Below are positions 44,894 to 56,015 of a stretch of DNA of 64,000 bases, in pieces. This stretch comes from Monosiga brevicollis MX1 (taxonomy: Eukaryota > Opisthokonta > Choanoflagellata > Craspedida > Salpingoecidae). The stretch covers positions 82,486 to 146,485 of the forward strand of contig NW_001865041.1 in the NCBI RefSeq assembly GCF_000002865.3. The letters run 5' to 3'. The translations under genes and the position numbers were made by a program. The first letter of the stretch is position 1. Each line of letters begins with the position of its first letter. The notes under the pieces were generated by a model. It had not been told where the DNA came from. It searched no databases and saw only the letters and a program-made list of their open reading frames with translations.

Positions 44894-47800
44894 TCATGCT
44901 TCAAGCTCCCGTAGACACTGGGAGACGGCGTCTAATAATCCATCACGTGACGGTTTCAGCACCATGATCTGATTGGTGGCTGCACGTGCGAGGCGTTTGA
45001 AGGCGTCCTACCCACAGGGCCCGAACATGAACGTCATGAAGATGAGGAACCAAGACAGCTCTTTCAATGCTGTGCACGATCGCGCACCACGCAGCACCTC
45101 ATACCTTATCGAGTTGACCCGAAGCATAACGTGGGTATAGCATATCCTTCACAGCTTGGGCTACGGCGAGTTTGTCGCACGACGATTCGGTAGCAGGTGG
45201 ACGGCGCGGGTCGCTCGGGCCCATCGGCAAATCTGTATTGCTCCTCGAGGGGCCGGCAGGCTGTGTCATCTTGGGGGCATGGTGTTTGTCAGAATCGCGG
45301 GGTCGCGACACGGTGTCGCGGCTTGCACGTGACCGTTTGGTAGGCGGCTCATCCCCAAAGGCAGCCGCAAGCAGAGCAGCATCGTCCACGGGCTGTCGGT
45401 TGGGCCGACTGGTGTGCATGTCCATATCTGACAATCCGGCCGGCGTGCCGTGGCTACGAGCCGCCACCTGCTCGAAATAAAGCCGCTCACGCGGAGGTAA
45501 ATTGCGTTCTTGTTTTTCGGCCTCATCAGTTGCCTCAGCAGCACGGGCATCTACCGTGGCTTGAGCAGCAGCCGCAGCCGCAGCCGCTTCAGTGGCCCGC
45601 GCCTGAGCTTCTGCCACTGCGGTTGGTTCGCACTCGGGCTTGAGCGCGCAATGTCGATCCAGCATGTCAGGTGTGAATTGAAGCTCGGCAGACGTCAAGG
45701 TATCAATGCTGTGTGCAGCTCGAGTCGTCTTTGCGAGATAATCAGTGCGATCCTCGCTCACACGACAACAGCGCAGCTCCATTTGACCTGCCATGTCCGC
45801 GGCAGCCACCGCCGCCGCCGGCGCCAGAGCCACGACAATCTCACGTGCTAGATTGCGTTGAATGGCACTGACAAGCGTGTGATACTTGGAAATGCGAGCT
45901 GCAATCGTCAACTGCCCTACACGCCAGGTGGCTTCGGGTTTCTATACACAGCCAGCAAAAGAAACATCCAGCAAAAAAAAAAAAAAGCAGCCATGATTGC
46001 GCAAACAACATCAAACGCACGGTGAAGATGTGGCATCAGCATCACGGAGCAACATGCACATGCAACAAATTGACAAAGCTCGGTCACCGCCGCCACTACA
46101 GAGCCTCAGTGGCAAACAACAACACTGTTACTACCCAGCCTAGTCCTGCCAGCCAACAAGGCATGGACTTTGCCATGAACTCACCAGCACGGGACAGTCG
46201 GGGGGGATGGTGCGATCCCGCTTGGCCTGCGGCACGGCCTTGAAACGCCGTTGCAAGTCATCCAACACTGCCAGGGCATTCAGTTATGAGTATTTCTCGT
46301 TAATGCATGTTAGCGACCAGTCAATTTGAGGGCTCGCGATTGGAAAACGTATACGTACAGAGTTCGCGCATGGGGTCGGGCTCTTCGTCACTCCCTTCCG
46401 GCTCGCCGTTCGAGGAAGTGCCTTGGCCACGTCCAGCGCGGGCGACAAAGTGTGAACCCTTTTCCAACTTGTCGCGCGTGATCAGCCTAGCCGTACAAAT
46501 CGTTTGACAACACGCCGCAGCCGAATGAGCGTGGGTCAGAATGGTACATGACAGCACACAGCCGGTCAAAGAATAGGGCCTGTTTGACTTGCTCATTCGG
46601 GCAGCCGGAGACGGCAGTCTACGACGTGCTTAAAGACAAGGGGGACAAACTGGGACCGGCAACGCACCGAAGTTGCTTCTGTACAGACTCGGGCTCACGA
46701 CAGCAGTCACAACGTGTTTGGCAGGGCGACAGGGCCTCCCCGAAATGCCGGGCAATGACTGCATGGCGACAGGTAGCGGCGAGGCAATAGTGTTGCATAT
46801 GCCGCAGGTGATCTCCTCGATCGGGTTGCTCCTTGTTTTGGCGGGACTTTGCCTCTTTTTGCTGCAAATACTGGAAGAGTGACATATCGCTTTGGGCATA
46901 GTAGAGCCGACAGACGGCAGGTTGGCCATCGCGCCCGGCTCGCCCGGCTTCTTGATAGTAAGCCTCGAGGCTCTTGCTCATGGTAGCGTGCACCACGTAG
47001 CGAACGTTGGCTTTATCAATACCCATGCCAAAGGCGATGGTCGCAGCTACGACGTGGATGTGACCCACCGTCCATTCGTGCTGAATGCGATTCCGCTCTT
47101 CGGCGTTGAGACCCGCATGGTATGCAGCACAGCGAATTCCAGCGCGGGTCAGGTGTCGCTGCACAGCACCTGCAACGGCCTCGCAGTCCTCGCGGCGAAA
47201 GGCATAGATAATGCCAGAGGCAGCTTGGCCACGGGCAGTAGCAGCTTCGTGCTGAGCTTCGATAAAAGTGGTAATGTCACCCATCAGGTTTGGGTACATG
47301 TCCTTCATGCGCACTTCTAGGGTGAGGTTGTCGCGGTAGGTGCTGCGACGTACTACGGCAGGGTTGCGAAGCTTGAGTGTGGTGATGATATCGCTTTGAA
47401 CCTGAGCTTGTGCAGTGGCAGTCAAAGCCATGACCGGGGTAGTGGGGCAGAGGCGGCGGAGGACGGCGAGGCGACGAAAGGCGGGACGGAAGTCATGACC
47501 CCATTCCGAGACACAGTGGGCTTCGTCCACTGCCATGAGGCGTAAGACAGAATCATCATACAGAGCTTGAATGAGCTGCTGCATTTCATCCGTCTGCAGT
47601 GTTTCCGGAGTCAGGTAGAGCAGGCGAAGTGGACAGGGACGGGCTCGCAGTTGCTGCAGGAGATCAAATCGCTCAGCGCGCGGAGTGCGCGAGTTGATGG
47701 TGGCAGCATGTACGCCTAGGGACTGCAATGCAGTGACTTGATCCTCAATCAGGGCCAGCAAAGGCGAGATGACGAGCGTCACCCCGCCCAGGACGACGGC

Positions 47801-48133
47801 CGGCAGCTGGTAGGTCAAGGACTTGCCACCACCTGTCGGAAAGCAGACAAAAACGTCCTGCCCACCTGTCATGCAATGCGTGAGCCGGGAGCTGAGCCGA
47901 GCCCAGCCGAAGGAGGGGCAAGGGGCGAGGGACGAGCAGCCTGTTCTCAGACTTTTGCGTCAGCTGACAAGTCGGTGTCCAAATCGCAGGACAGCGCACG
48001 TACCGTGGAGGACAGCACGCACAGCAGCTTCTTGTTCAGCCGACTTGAAGCCCGCAAAGCCAAAGGTCGCCTCGAGGACCTTTAGCACATGGTCCCACTC
48101 TGGTGGCGACCCTGACATCCCGGGCCTCGCCAT
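44894..48133 (-). CDS. RECQL5: RecQ helicase, RECQL5 type
   Basis: 3'-5' DNA helicase acting in homologous recombination and transcription-replication conflict. Minus-strand exons: 48004-48133, 46668-47865, 46359-46486, 46185-46267, 45105-45941, 44894-45007; 829 residues, in phase. Helicase motifs in order: [15 protein letters not shown], Ia [90 protein letters not shown]. The zinc-binding region [24 protein letters not shown] is complete. RECQL5 is favoured over BLM/WRN because the start lies just before the helicase core, no HRDC domain is seen and the tail is Ala/Glu-rich. The last exon ([17 protein letters not shown]…) could correspond to the RNA polymerase II-binding region of RECQL5; uncertain. 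It is head-to-head with the RING gene at 48686. Confidence 0.92.
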
Positions 48134-48262
48134 GTCTGATCAATGCAGTTTAAATCCCCTTGACTCACCCCCCCTCCCCACACACCTCCACCAGCCCCCA
48201 TCGGCACACTGTGCATGTGTTGTGTGTGCGTGTGTGTGGTTGCAACCTGTTCAAACAAGTTG

Positions 48263-48315
<53 letters not shown>

Positions 48316-48399
48316 TGAAATGAACGGTCTGAGAAAGAGAGACACAAAGGAAAAGCACAACTACCACATGTAACAACAACAGGGAACAAAAGAACAGAC

Positions 48400-48476
<77 letters not shown>

Positions 48477-48498
48477 CATGAATTGGGTTAGAGAAAGA

Positions 48499-48539
<41 letters not shown>

Positions 48540-48685
48540 GCACACAAGCACGGACGGATTTGCTTTTCACTGATGAGTTGATGGGGCAGGCGCATGGTTG
48601 GAAGTTGCCGTGTGGGCGAGGCCCCTCGTTTCCAATTGTTGGCCTCAAGGTTCGGCCTTGAGGCCAAGCACAGACCTTTGTTGCC
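48134..48685. promoter_or_regulatory. bidirectional promoter gap with GA and AC repeats
   Basis: 552 bases between the RECQL5 and RING start codons. Three simple repeats: (GA)n 48265-48312, (GA)n 48402-48473, (AC)n 48501-48536. A short inverted sequence, GTTGGCCTCAAGGTTCGGCC then TTGAGGCCAA, lies at about 48637-48668. Confidence 0.5.
48265..48536. repeat. three microsatellites, (GA)n, (GA)n, (AC)n
   Basis: Dinucleotide runs at 48265-48312, 48402-48473 and 48501-48536. The spacer sequences between them are not similar to each other. Confidence 0.92.
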
Positions 48686-50185
48686 ATGCCTTCAAACGGG
48701 TCTCCTCGGCAGTTGATCGTCATTCCTGACGACGATGTGCCGACAGACGATAGCCCTCAATCGCTGCCCAGTCGCGAGCAGACTACGCAGGGTTCAGCGA
48801 ACCGTCCCGATGGCCAAAGAGCTGTCGCACAAGCGCGACGCCAGGCGCGGCGCTCTCACGCAGCATCTGCCAGGATGACCTCCGCTCAGTCAGATGAGGT
48901 GGTTGTCGTAGACGACTCACCTCAACGCAAGCAACCCCATCGCGGGCGCGCTTCGTCGCCAGAAGCGGTAAACAGTACCGAGTCTGCGGCCGCGACAGGA
49001 CAGCAACGTGTGGGTTATGGCCCGCATCGCCACGGCGAAGATTCCAGCGTACTGGTTGTAGATGATGGCAGTGACGCATTGGCTACAGCACATCTGAGGA
49101 GGATGCCACAGAGTAGCGCAACTCACATGCCGATGGGCCGCACGCTGCCTCGCTGGTCTCCTGACCGGCCCCGCTGGAGAATGCGAGCCTTGCGCAGGCC
49201 TCAACGATTTGACAGTGCCCTCGACTTACAAAGGAGATCTCGCCCAGAAGACATGCCCTTTGAAAATGACACGTCATGGTCGAGTCCAGCAATCCCGCGC
49301 CGGCCACATTTATCGGCAGCGGCATCTCACACGCCGACACCGTCGTCGATTCAGAGCCCATGGCAAGCTGCTGCACCAAGCGAGGACGCTCACGAAGCAT
49401 ATCTGGCTTTGTCGCCAGAAGCGGTAAACAGTACCGAGTCTGCGGCCGCGACAGGACAGCAGCGTATGGGTTATGGCTCGCGTCGCCACCGCGAAGATTC
49501 CAGCGTACTGGTTGTAGATGATGGCAGTGACGCATTGGCTACAGCGCATCTGAGGAGGATGCCACAGAGTAGCGCAACTCGCACGCCCCTGCTAGACAGC
49601 CCACCGCCTCGCTTGTCTCGCAACTGGCCTGTCGTGAGAAGGCGAGATGTCGTGAGATGGCGAGATGTCGTGAGAAGGCCAGACGTGCTCAGTCGTTCCT
49701 CATATGACAGGCCTACCCCATTTGTCAGTGACTTCGAATCACCACGCATGTCTCACCTAGAAGACACGCCCTTTGAAGATGACACGTCATGGTCGAGTCC
49801 AGCAATCCCGCGCTGGCCACATTTATCGGCAGCGGCACTTTTCCCAGCACACAGACCGGGACCGTCGTCGATTCAGAGCCCATGGCAAGCTGCTGCACCA
49901 AGCGAGGACACTTACGAAGCCTATCTGGCCTTGGATGAGCGAGTCACGCCTGTGGGCCTGACACACCTTGACAGACGATCAACCGTGCAGGAGCTGAATG
50001 CCGCAACTGCCGCGGCTCTTGTGCGACAAACTTTGCGGTGTCCTATATGTCTCGATGACTTTGAAGCCGGCCAGCAGATTCGTCGGTTGCCTTGTTTGGA
50101 TGTATTTCATCGACATTGCGTTGATCGACACTTTGAATCTTCCACCATTTGCCCCTTGTGCCGCTATGATTTACGCACTGCGTAG
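48686..50185 (+). CDS. RING-H2 protein with N-terminal SUMO-interaction-like motifs (candidate STUbL)
   Basis: Single-exon 499-residue predicted E3 ligase. The C-terminal 50 residues form a RING: CPICLDDFEAGQQIRRLPC, FHRHCVDRHF, ICPLC. The position normally filled by the first His (PCxH) is Asp (PCLDVFHRHC), so zinc would have to be bound by Asp or the site is altered. The rest is disordered and Ser/Arg/Pro-rich. Four short hydrophobic stretches followed by acidic residues fit SUMO-interaction motifs: QLIVIPDDD (residues 9-17), EVVVVDDSP (about 70), SVLVVDDGSD (about 120) and SVLVVDDGSD again (about 272). RNF4-type SUMO-targeted ubiquitin ligases have just this layout: several N-terminal SIMs, C-terminal RING. 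Two blocks are duplicated (A 48955-49133 and 49409-49587; B 49240-49413 and 49757-49933). Function by analogy: ubiquitination of SUMOylated nuclear proteins; untested. Confidence 0.82.
   Translation: MPSNGSPRQLIVIPDDDVPTDDSPQSLPSREQTTQGSANRPDGQRAVAQARRQARRSHAASARMTSAQSDEVVVVDDSPQRKQPHRGRASSPEAVNSTESAAATGQQRVGYGPHRHGEDSSVLVVDDGSDALATAHLRRMPQSSATHMPMGRTLPRWSPDRPRWRMRALRRPQRFDSALDLQRRSRPEDMPFENDTSWSSPAIPRRPHLSAAASHTPTPSSIQSPWQAAAPSEDAHEAYLALSPEAVNSTESAAATGQQRMGYGSRRHREDSSVLVVDDGSDALATAHLRRMPQSSATRTPLLDSPPPRLSRNWPVVRRRDVVRWRDVVRRPDVLSRSSYDRPTPFVSDFESPRMSHLEDTPFEDDTSWSSPAIPRWPHLSAAALFPAHRPGPSSIQSPWQAAAPSEDTYEAYLALDERVTPVGLTHLDRRSTVQELNAATAAALVRQTLRCPICLDDFEAGQQIRRLPCLDVFHRHCVDRHFESSTICPLCRYDLRTA
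48955..49933 (+). repeat. in-frame tandem duplication inside the RING gene
   Basis: Block A (about 179 bases) at 48955-49133 and 49409-49587 is nearly identical at DNA level; block B (about 175 bases) at 49240-49413 and 49757-49933 likewise. The order A-B-A-B shows one duplication of about 450-510 bases, followed by a small insertion in the second copy (mini-repeat of GAGATGTCGTGAGA near 49645-49680). Confidence 0.93.
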
Positions 50186-50663
50186 GCTACCTCGTCGAAA
50201 CACAAACAACATGCATACGAATGGACCTGTTTCTCTATCCAACCCAAGCGCCTTGTCACGTCCAAGTGAGGCCAAATTGACCTTTTAGCGCCAAGTTAGG
50301 GATGGATGTTCGACTGATGGATTTATCATTTCTTTTGGAGGCCACGCAGGACGCGCGTGGCTTTGACTCAACACAAACAGGCATGTTCCAACAAGTCAGT
50401 ACAGCGTTCAGCAGATGAAGGGTAAGTGGCAAGAGGGGACAAATCACACGCCTCACCGCGGAAGCACGCAAGGCGAATCTGGATCAAAAGAGGCGCATGC
50501 CCCTCCGCCCATCATCCCAGGCACAACTGAGATGAGCCAACTACGAACGACACCAATGCAGGCCAAGGTGCACACCAACATAGACATCCAGCAACAGGAA
50601 GAAGCAACAACAAAAACCCATGCTACAACACAAGGTCATGGTGTGCTAACCACTCGGGTGCGC
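50186..50663. other. gap between convergent genes
   Basis: 478 bases between the RING stop and the dynein intermediate chain stop. 3' UTRs; nothing else seen. Confidence 0.5.
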
Positions 50664-53600
50664 CTATTGCGCCGCCACTCGATCCACGTCCTCACGGACG
50701 GCCTGCAAGTCGTTGAGGGTCTCACGCAGCTTGGAGTTTTCGTCCGCGCGGGGCAACGCCAGACGATCACCAATGTCATAAACATGCACGGTGCCATCCG
50801 CATCGCCAACGGCCACGCTGGTGCCGCTCTGATGCCACCTATTACCATTCGCATCAGCATGAGTCGCATGGTGGGTCTCGTCAATGAACAAGGCAGTTAT
50901 CAACCCAAGTGCAAAAGGCCAACGCATCACGCCGGCCAGACGGGAAAGGGAAATGACGGCGTACAGGCAAGTGAGGCTCGACACGTGCATACCTGAGGCA
51001 GTTAAGAGCAATGTTGTGGCCTTGGACAGTGACCCGGGCGAGGGGTACTTCCATGTCTCCGTTCAAGTTCCAAAAATCCAATTGGCCCGTGCCATCAACA
51101 GAGGCAAACAGAGCAGGGTGCACGGGCGACCACTTGACATCATAAACGTAATCGTCGAAATAATCAAAAACGTTGAGAGCCATGTGGTCCTGTGACTGTG
51201 GAAAGGGTTGGTACAAGTTTGATGCCAAGCCGTGAGTCTCAGTCGTCAAGGTAATGATCGAACCAGCCCTCGAGAAACGCCCGCTCCGACCCGCCACACT
51301 CATATCAAATTCATCAAGCCAACCCAAAGATCAGATGGATCACGTACGCGCATTGACCATAGTTTGACGGTCCAGTCTGTCGATGATGAGAGAAAGAGAT
51401 GGGAGAATTCACCATTCCCAGTCGCTGGGTGATGTTGCAAGCCCTAAAGTGCAGGCAATCAACGAGGTAATCAACGAAAACGGCATCACAAAGAGAGCAG
51501 AACCCAGGCAAGCACCCTTCGCTGAACGCTGACTTTGTCTGATAGATCAGCACTAAGAACCCCACTTCCGCCCTTCCCCCTCGTCATATTTTGGAAAAAC
51601 AAAAACAAAAACAAAAACAAACAAACAAAAAAACAAACAAACAAATCTTTTGTTTCCTGCAGGCGTTGGAAATAACAGGCATACCGTGACGGGTCCGATA
51701 TAACCCGGCATGGCGTAGCCATCGGTCTGTACGCCGGCCTTGGCACCATGACGGGACGCTTGATACACGGTGCCTTCTTCAGTGCCCAGGAGGAAATTGT
51801 TGGTATCACCCGGGGGGAAGGAAATGCACGTGGCTGTGGCTTGCTTGGTGTTGCCAAGCTGCAGCATACGGTCCTCGGGCTCACTGAGCGTGTCCATACT
51901 CCAGCTGCAAAGCTTGCCGTCAGTGGACACAGTGATCAGGTTGTGGGCATTCATGGTGCCCACAATATCCATGCAGTACACGGGGTACGAGTGGCCATTC
52001 TATTGTGCCATCAAATGAGGGTGAGGAGAGTGTTCTCAAGTCCGCGTCAGGAAATGACATGCGCTCAGGTGCGGATTGGAGGGTTGGACGCATAATCAAT
52101 CAAACATCTTGGCAAGCATACCGAGGACAAGCTTGAGCGCTGCACCGGGGTGCGCTTGTTGGAGCGCTTATCCCAGATCACAATCTGGCCTGAGTAAGTG
52201 CCGGCGGCTACCAGGTTGGGCTGATAAGGTGATATCCGGCAGCAGAGGACGGCGCTCTACGCATACAGCAGCAGGGCATGTGAGGACCAAGGGCAGGCGT
52301 AGCTGTGACAACGAGCATTGGTTTGTGGACAATGGGACCGGGAAATCAAACCTGGCATTCAAAGTAGTATTCTGGTCGGGTGAGATTATGGGTGTTCCAG
52401 ATCAGCACCAGACCATCAGGATCGTGCGGAGCATCGGGGTTCTCATTGTAAGCCGCCGCAAACAATTCGGGATGCTAATGGAAAAGCATGGTGCGAGAAA
52501 GATGCGGCGATGAGAGGCTCGAACCGTGGGTTAGTATCCATCTTTGGTGCAACACACTCACCTTGGAAGACCAGTCAATGTAGGTTACAGTACGACCCTT
52601 GGTCCAACGGCTGTCACTGAAGCGCTTGGGTTCACCCACGGCTTGATCAGGGGCCAAATCCCTAATATCCACAAAGTTTCGTCAAACCGGCCAACACAAA
52701 AACGCCAATACACCCCCAAAACCAAAGATCAATGAGCAGGGCTTGAAGGGCAATGCAAACAGCCAACTGGATCACGCCAGCCAAAAAACCCGAACACACT
52801 TTTCTGTTTCGTCGGCTGCGCCATAGTCGATCAGTGGATCGTATTTGACACTGAGAACGCGCTCCATGAGGCGAGAGCTGTTGTCCAAAAACACGCGGAA
52901 GTCACCAGTGTTCATCTGTTGCTCAGCCTCTTCAGGGGTCAACTCTGGGGAGAGGTGGTTGGGCAGGTCAGCTCACGAGACAAGCAGTGGATGATTCTTT
53001 TGGAAGAAGAGACCATGTTGAGAATGAAGAATAGCGTGCGGGAGACCTGACCTTTGATGGGAACGGTGTCCTCCTCGGCCTCTTCTTGCGGCTCTTGCTC
53101 GTCGGCCTGCTCCGCCTCGTCCTCGTCATCAAAAGGAACAGCAGCATCATCCACGGGCTGTTCATCGCCGCTTTCTCCTTCACCTGCCAAATGAAGAAGC
53201 CGTTTAGAAGAAAGCAGCAACCCGCCCCCTTCCAGAAAAAAAAAAAAAAAGGAATTTCCTCTCTCATGTGAATGACCAAGCAAAGCCAGCGGTACGAAAG
53301 GCATAATAGGCAAGAAGAAGCACGAAACAAGGGGTTTGCAGGCACAAGAGACATGCTGGTGGAGGATGGCCAAAAGATGCATGCGGGAGCCCTACTGACT
53401 AGCTTCTTTGGGTTGAAGCTCGGGAACAACGTCGGTTTGCGCCGAGCGCTCGTAGGTCACGCTGTCAGACGGGGCAACATCTTCATGGCGTACATCTGAC
53501 ACCATCATGGCCGCAGTATTCTTCGGGCGACGGTGCGTTCGCGTGGCCCGGGCGGGCGTCGCGGGCATGGACGGCTGCGCATCGCGTGGCTCCAGGGCAA

Positions 53601-54092
53601 GGCCCGAAGCACCTGCACGCGTGAAGATGGGACACATCGATCTGCTCGTGAGATTTCCGGGCCTCTGCGTATCAAATCAAGGCGGAAGAAGGTACATTAT
53701 CACAACCGTACACACCGGCGTCCGCCAGCAGCTGATCGACGAGCTGATTCACTTCGACATCCTTGACTGGGGTGACTGAGCCTTGGCGTTCATCGCGTTG
53801 CCTTTGTCGGCGCTGACGCAGCTCTTGCAGTTCCTGCAGACGCTTCTTCTTCTGCTCAATCTCTGCTTTGAGGTCCGACTGATAGCAGCGAAGGCCGGGC
53901 CAAGATGCGACGCAACAAAACAATCGTGAGCAAAGCCGTTGTAGGCGCGGCGGTTGCTGTGCACATGATTAGCGTTTGCGCGCAAGGCGAAAGTGGTCCT
54001 GTTGTAGTTGGGGCCATGCTTCAGCACCGCCAAGTGCCAAGTGCAGGAGCCGTCAAGCCAATCAAACGGGCGCAAGGAACGCATCATACCAT
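50664..54092 (-). CDS. DYNC1I: cytoplasmic dynein 1 intermediate chain
   Basis: WD40 subunit of cytoplasmic dynein 1 linking heavy chains to light chains and dynactin. Minus-strand exons: 54090-54092, 53716-53878, 53400-53612, 53052-53183, 52800-52944, 52562-52661, 52352-52474, 52122-52256, 51685-51999, 51348-51443, 50993-51195, 50664-50838; 600 residues, normal length, in phase. N-terminal charged coiled coil [20 protein letters not shown] (dynactin p150 site in the family), light-chain-binding-like stretch [13 protein letters not shown], acidic segment, then WD repeats: [126 protein letters not shown]. The initiator ATG sits alone at the end of exon 1, directly followed by GTATGA. Confidence 0.95.
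51596..51645. repeat. A-rich (CAAAA)n/(CAAA)n repeat in dynein IC intron
   Basis: Imperfect A/C-rich simple repeat inside the intron between exons ending at 51685 and starting at 51443. On the coding strand it is a T/G-rich tract. Confidence 0.8.
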
Positions 54093-54688
54093 TCTTGAAC
54101 GGTCGCAGGGAAATCAAAGCAAAATCCTCCGATAACGGCTTTTGCAGTGCGCAAGGTCTGCCGTAAGCACGGATCAAAGATCTTGTGCCAGATTCGCACT
54201 CAATTCGATCTTGCGCTGCCTCAAAGGCGGCGCAGCGGGATGGCGCAGCGAGGTCGAGGCGGAGGAGCGCTGCCGTTGAGCCGACCAACACCCTCACCCT
54301 CCCTGTGTCACTGGCAAATTGGGAGACAAAAATGCCCTTACCCTATAAACTGACCCCAATACATCAAAGTGTAAGCGCTGACACAGTAACGTTGAGCTTG
54401 TCTTTGTCATTTTTTTTTTGGCTTTTGTTGGTGTTGCGACAATTCAAAGAGGTGTGTGTGTGTGTGTGCAAACGGCAGCGCCATCGCTTTGGGCGGGTAT
54501 GGAGGACGGCAACAGGGCTCTGGCGGGCGAATCGAGGCAGTGTTTCTCAGACACTTGGGGTTAAGCTGTGAATACAGGGGAACGGCACGGCAGCGCCATG
54601 GTCAGCGTGCGGCAGCTTGCGCGAGCTCTGTGTGATGATTGGGCAACGCCTCACCAATACCCCTTGCCACTCCACAGAAACACTAAAC
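54093..54688. promoter_or_regulatory. gap between divergent dynein IC and TFIIA-gamma genes
   Basis: 596 bases between start codons pointing outward. A (GT)n of about 8 units lies at 54453-54468 and a T10 run near 54410-54420. Part of the left side is 5' UTR of the dynein gene. Confidence 0.5.
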
Positions 54689-55211
54689 ATGGCCAACTAC
54701 CAAGCCAAGGCCGTGATGGACCATGCGGCCATTGGGTCTGCGCTCAATTCTACCTTGAATGATTTGGTTGATGTTCGTGTGAACCACGTCTTTGGATACC
54801 TTTGTGTGCCTGGTTCTCTTTCCGCCCTGAAATGACGAGCGGCAAGCCCACTGGTCATGACTGTTGGTTTTCTCTCAATACACATGTGACATGCCATTGA
54901 CATCCTTAGGCGAGTGTCGTATCGGACCACCAGCGTCAGATGATCGAGGCACAATTTCACAAGTCGTTGATCAACAAGCTTGCGGCCTTGAACAATAAGG
55001 CTGTTTTGAAGGTACCAAGCCTTATGGTCTTCTGATCACAATCACTCGGCATTGCTCACACTCGAAACTCTCTGGCCAACAGGGTAGCGTTCATACCTTT
55101 CGCGCCGTGGAGGAAATTTGGAATTTTGAGCTGACAGACGCTGAGCTGCATTTTGAGAATCAAGTGATGCCTGTGGACAAGCTGCATCTGTTTGCTGCGA
55201 AGAACTCTTAA
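54689..55211 (+). CDS. GTF2A2: transcription factor IIA gamma subunit
   Basis: Small subunit of TFIIA, which stabilises TBP on promoter DNA. Exons: 54689-54772, 54910-55011, 55083-55211; 104 residues, in phase. Helical N-terminal half: SALNSTLNDLVD, VSDHQRQMIEAQFHKSLINK. Beta-barrel half: VLKGSVHTFRAVEEIWNFEL, then VDKLHLFAAKNS. These align along the full length of human TFIIA-gamma (LGNSLQESLDELI … GSLNTYRFCDNVWTFVL … VDKVKIVACDGK). The donor of intron 1 is GTTCGT, weaker than usual, but the junction restores a continuous match. Confidence 0.93.
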
Positions 55212-56015
55212 GGAGACTCACTTTGGAACGGGTGTTTGCGCATATTCTTTTCCCTTGTGCACCATGGTCATTTCCTGTCTCCTTGGACCGTTGACGGGAG
55301 TGTAAGCTGCGCCACTGCAGTCACTCGTCTCTGGGCAAGGTGTTTCTTTTTTTTTTGGCGGCCGAGCCGCGCATGGCTTGTTAGTGTGTCCAAGCAACAC
55401 GGGTGTGGTTGATGATTGGTTCCTCGATTAAAATGGACAGCGTCAAAGGCCGTTCACTCATCAATTGAGGGCGCATCACTTGTCATCGAGAAACGTGGCG
55501 CAAAGCATAAACAACCCATATGGTCAAAAAAAAGCAAAAAACAGACAAACAACACGGCACACAGCAGCACAAAGGCACAAAGGCACAAAAGCAATCAAGA
55601 AATCAATCAGAGGGAAATGCCCCAAGCAGAAGGGGGAAAAGACAGGCAAAACGATCAAGAAACGCACGGCTAAGCCTTGATCGACTTCGCCTTCAACCAA
55701 ACACAGGAAACGCAAGGGCAAAAAATGACAATCGCAGCACCCCTTCACGGAGGGAGGGGCGGCGGAGGCGACAAAGCCCTGCACACTGCGTCATACCAAT
55801 GTTCAGGTCGAAAGAGAAGGACACCGCAACACCAAAGGAAAAAAAGGCTCCGTTCATACGATCCTTGAAGCGACCTGTCTTTGTCATCACGCAAACAAAA
55901 CCACACACACACACACGCGCGCGCGCGCACACACACACACAGCCGCGCAACATTGTCACGCAACGAAAATCAAGTGGAAACACAGACACGCTGACATCGT
56001 ACGGGGGCGATTGGT
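55212..56015. other. gap between convergent genes, no gene seen
   Basis: 804 bases between the TFIIA-gamma stop and the receptor stop. A-rich in the middle; a (CA)n/(CG)n run at 55902-55941. No convincing reading frame. Confidence 0.5.
55902..55941. repeat. (CA)n-(CG)n-(CA)n microsatellite
   Basis: Alternating purine-pyrimidine tract with a CG core, a potential Z-DNA former, between convergent genes. Confidence 0.88.

Noticed and set aside
48637-48668. Short inverted repeat upstream of the RING gene as a terminator or regulatory hairpin
   Set aside because: The arms are only about 8-10 bases and such pairs are frequent by chance; mentioned in the promoter entry but not called.
51230-51300. 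tRNA-like T-loop (GGTTCGATC on minus strand)
   Set aside because: Flanking bases do not pair into a T stem and no D or anticodon arm is present; it lies in a dynein IC intron.
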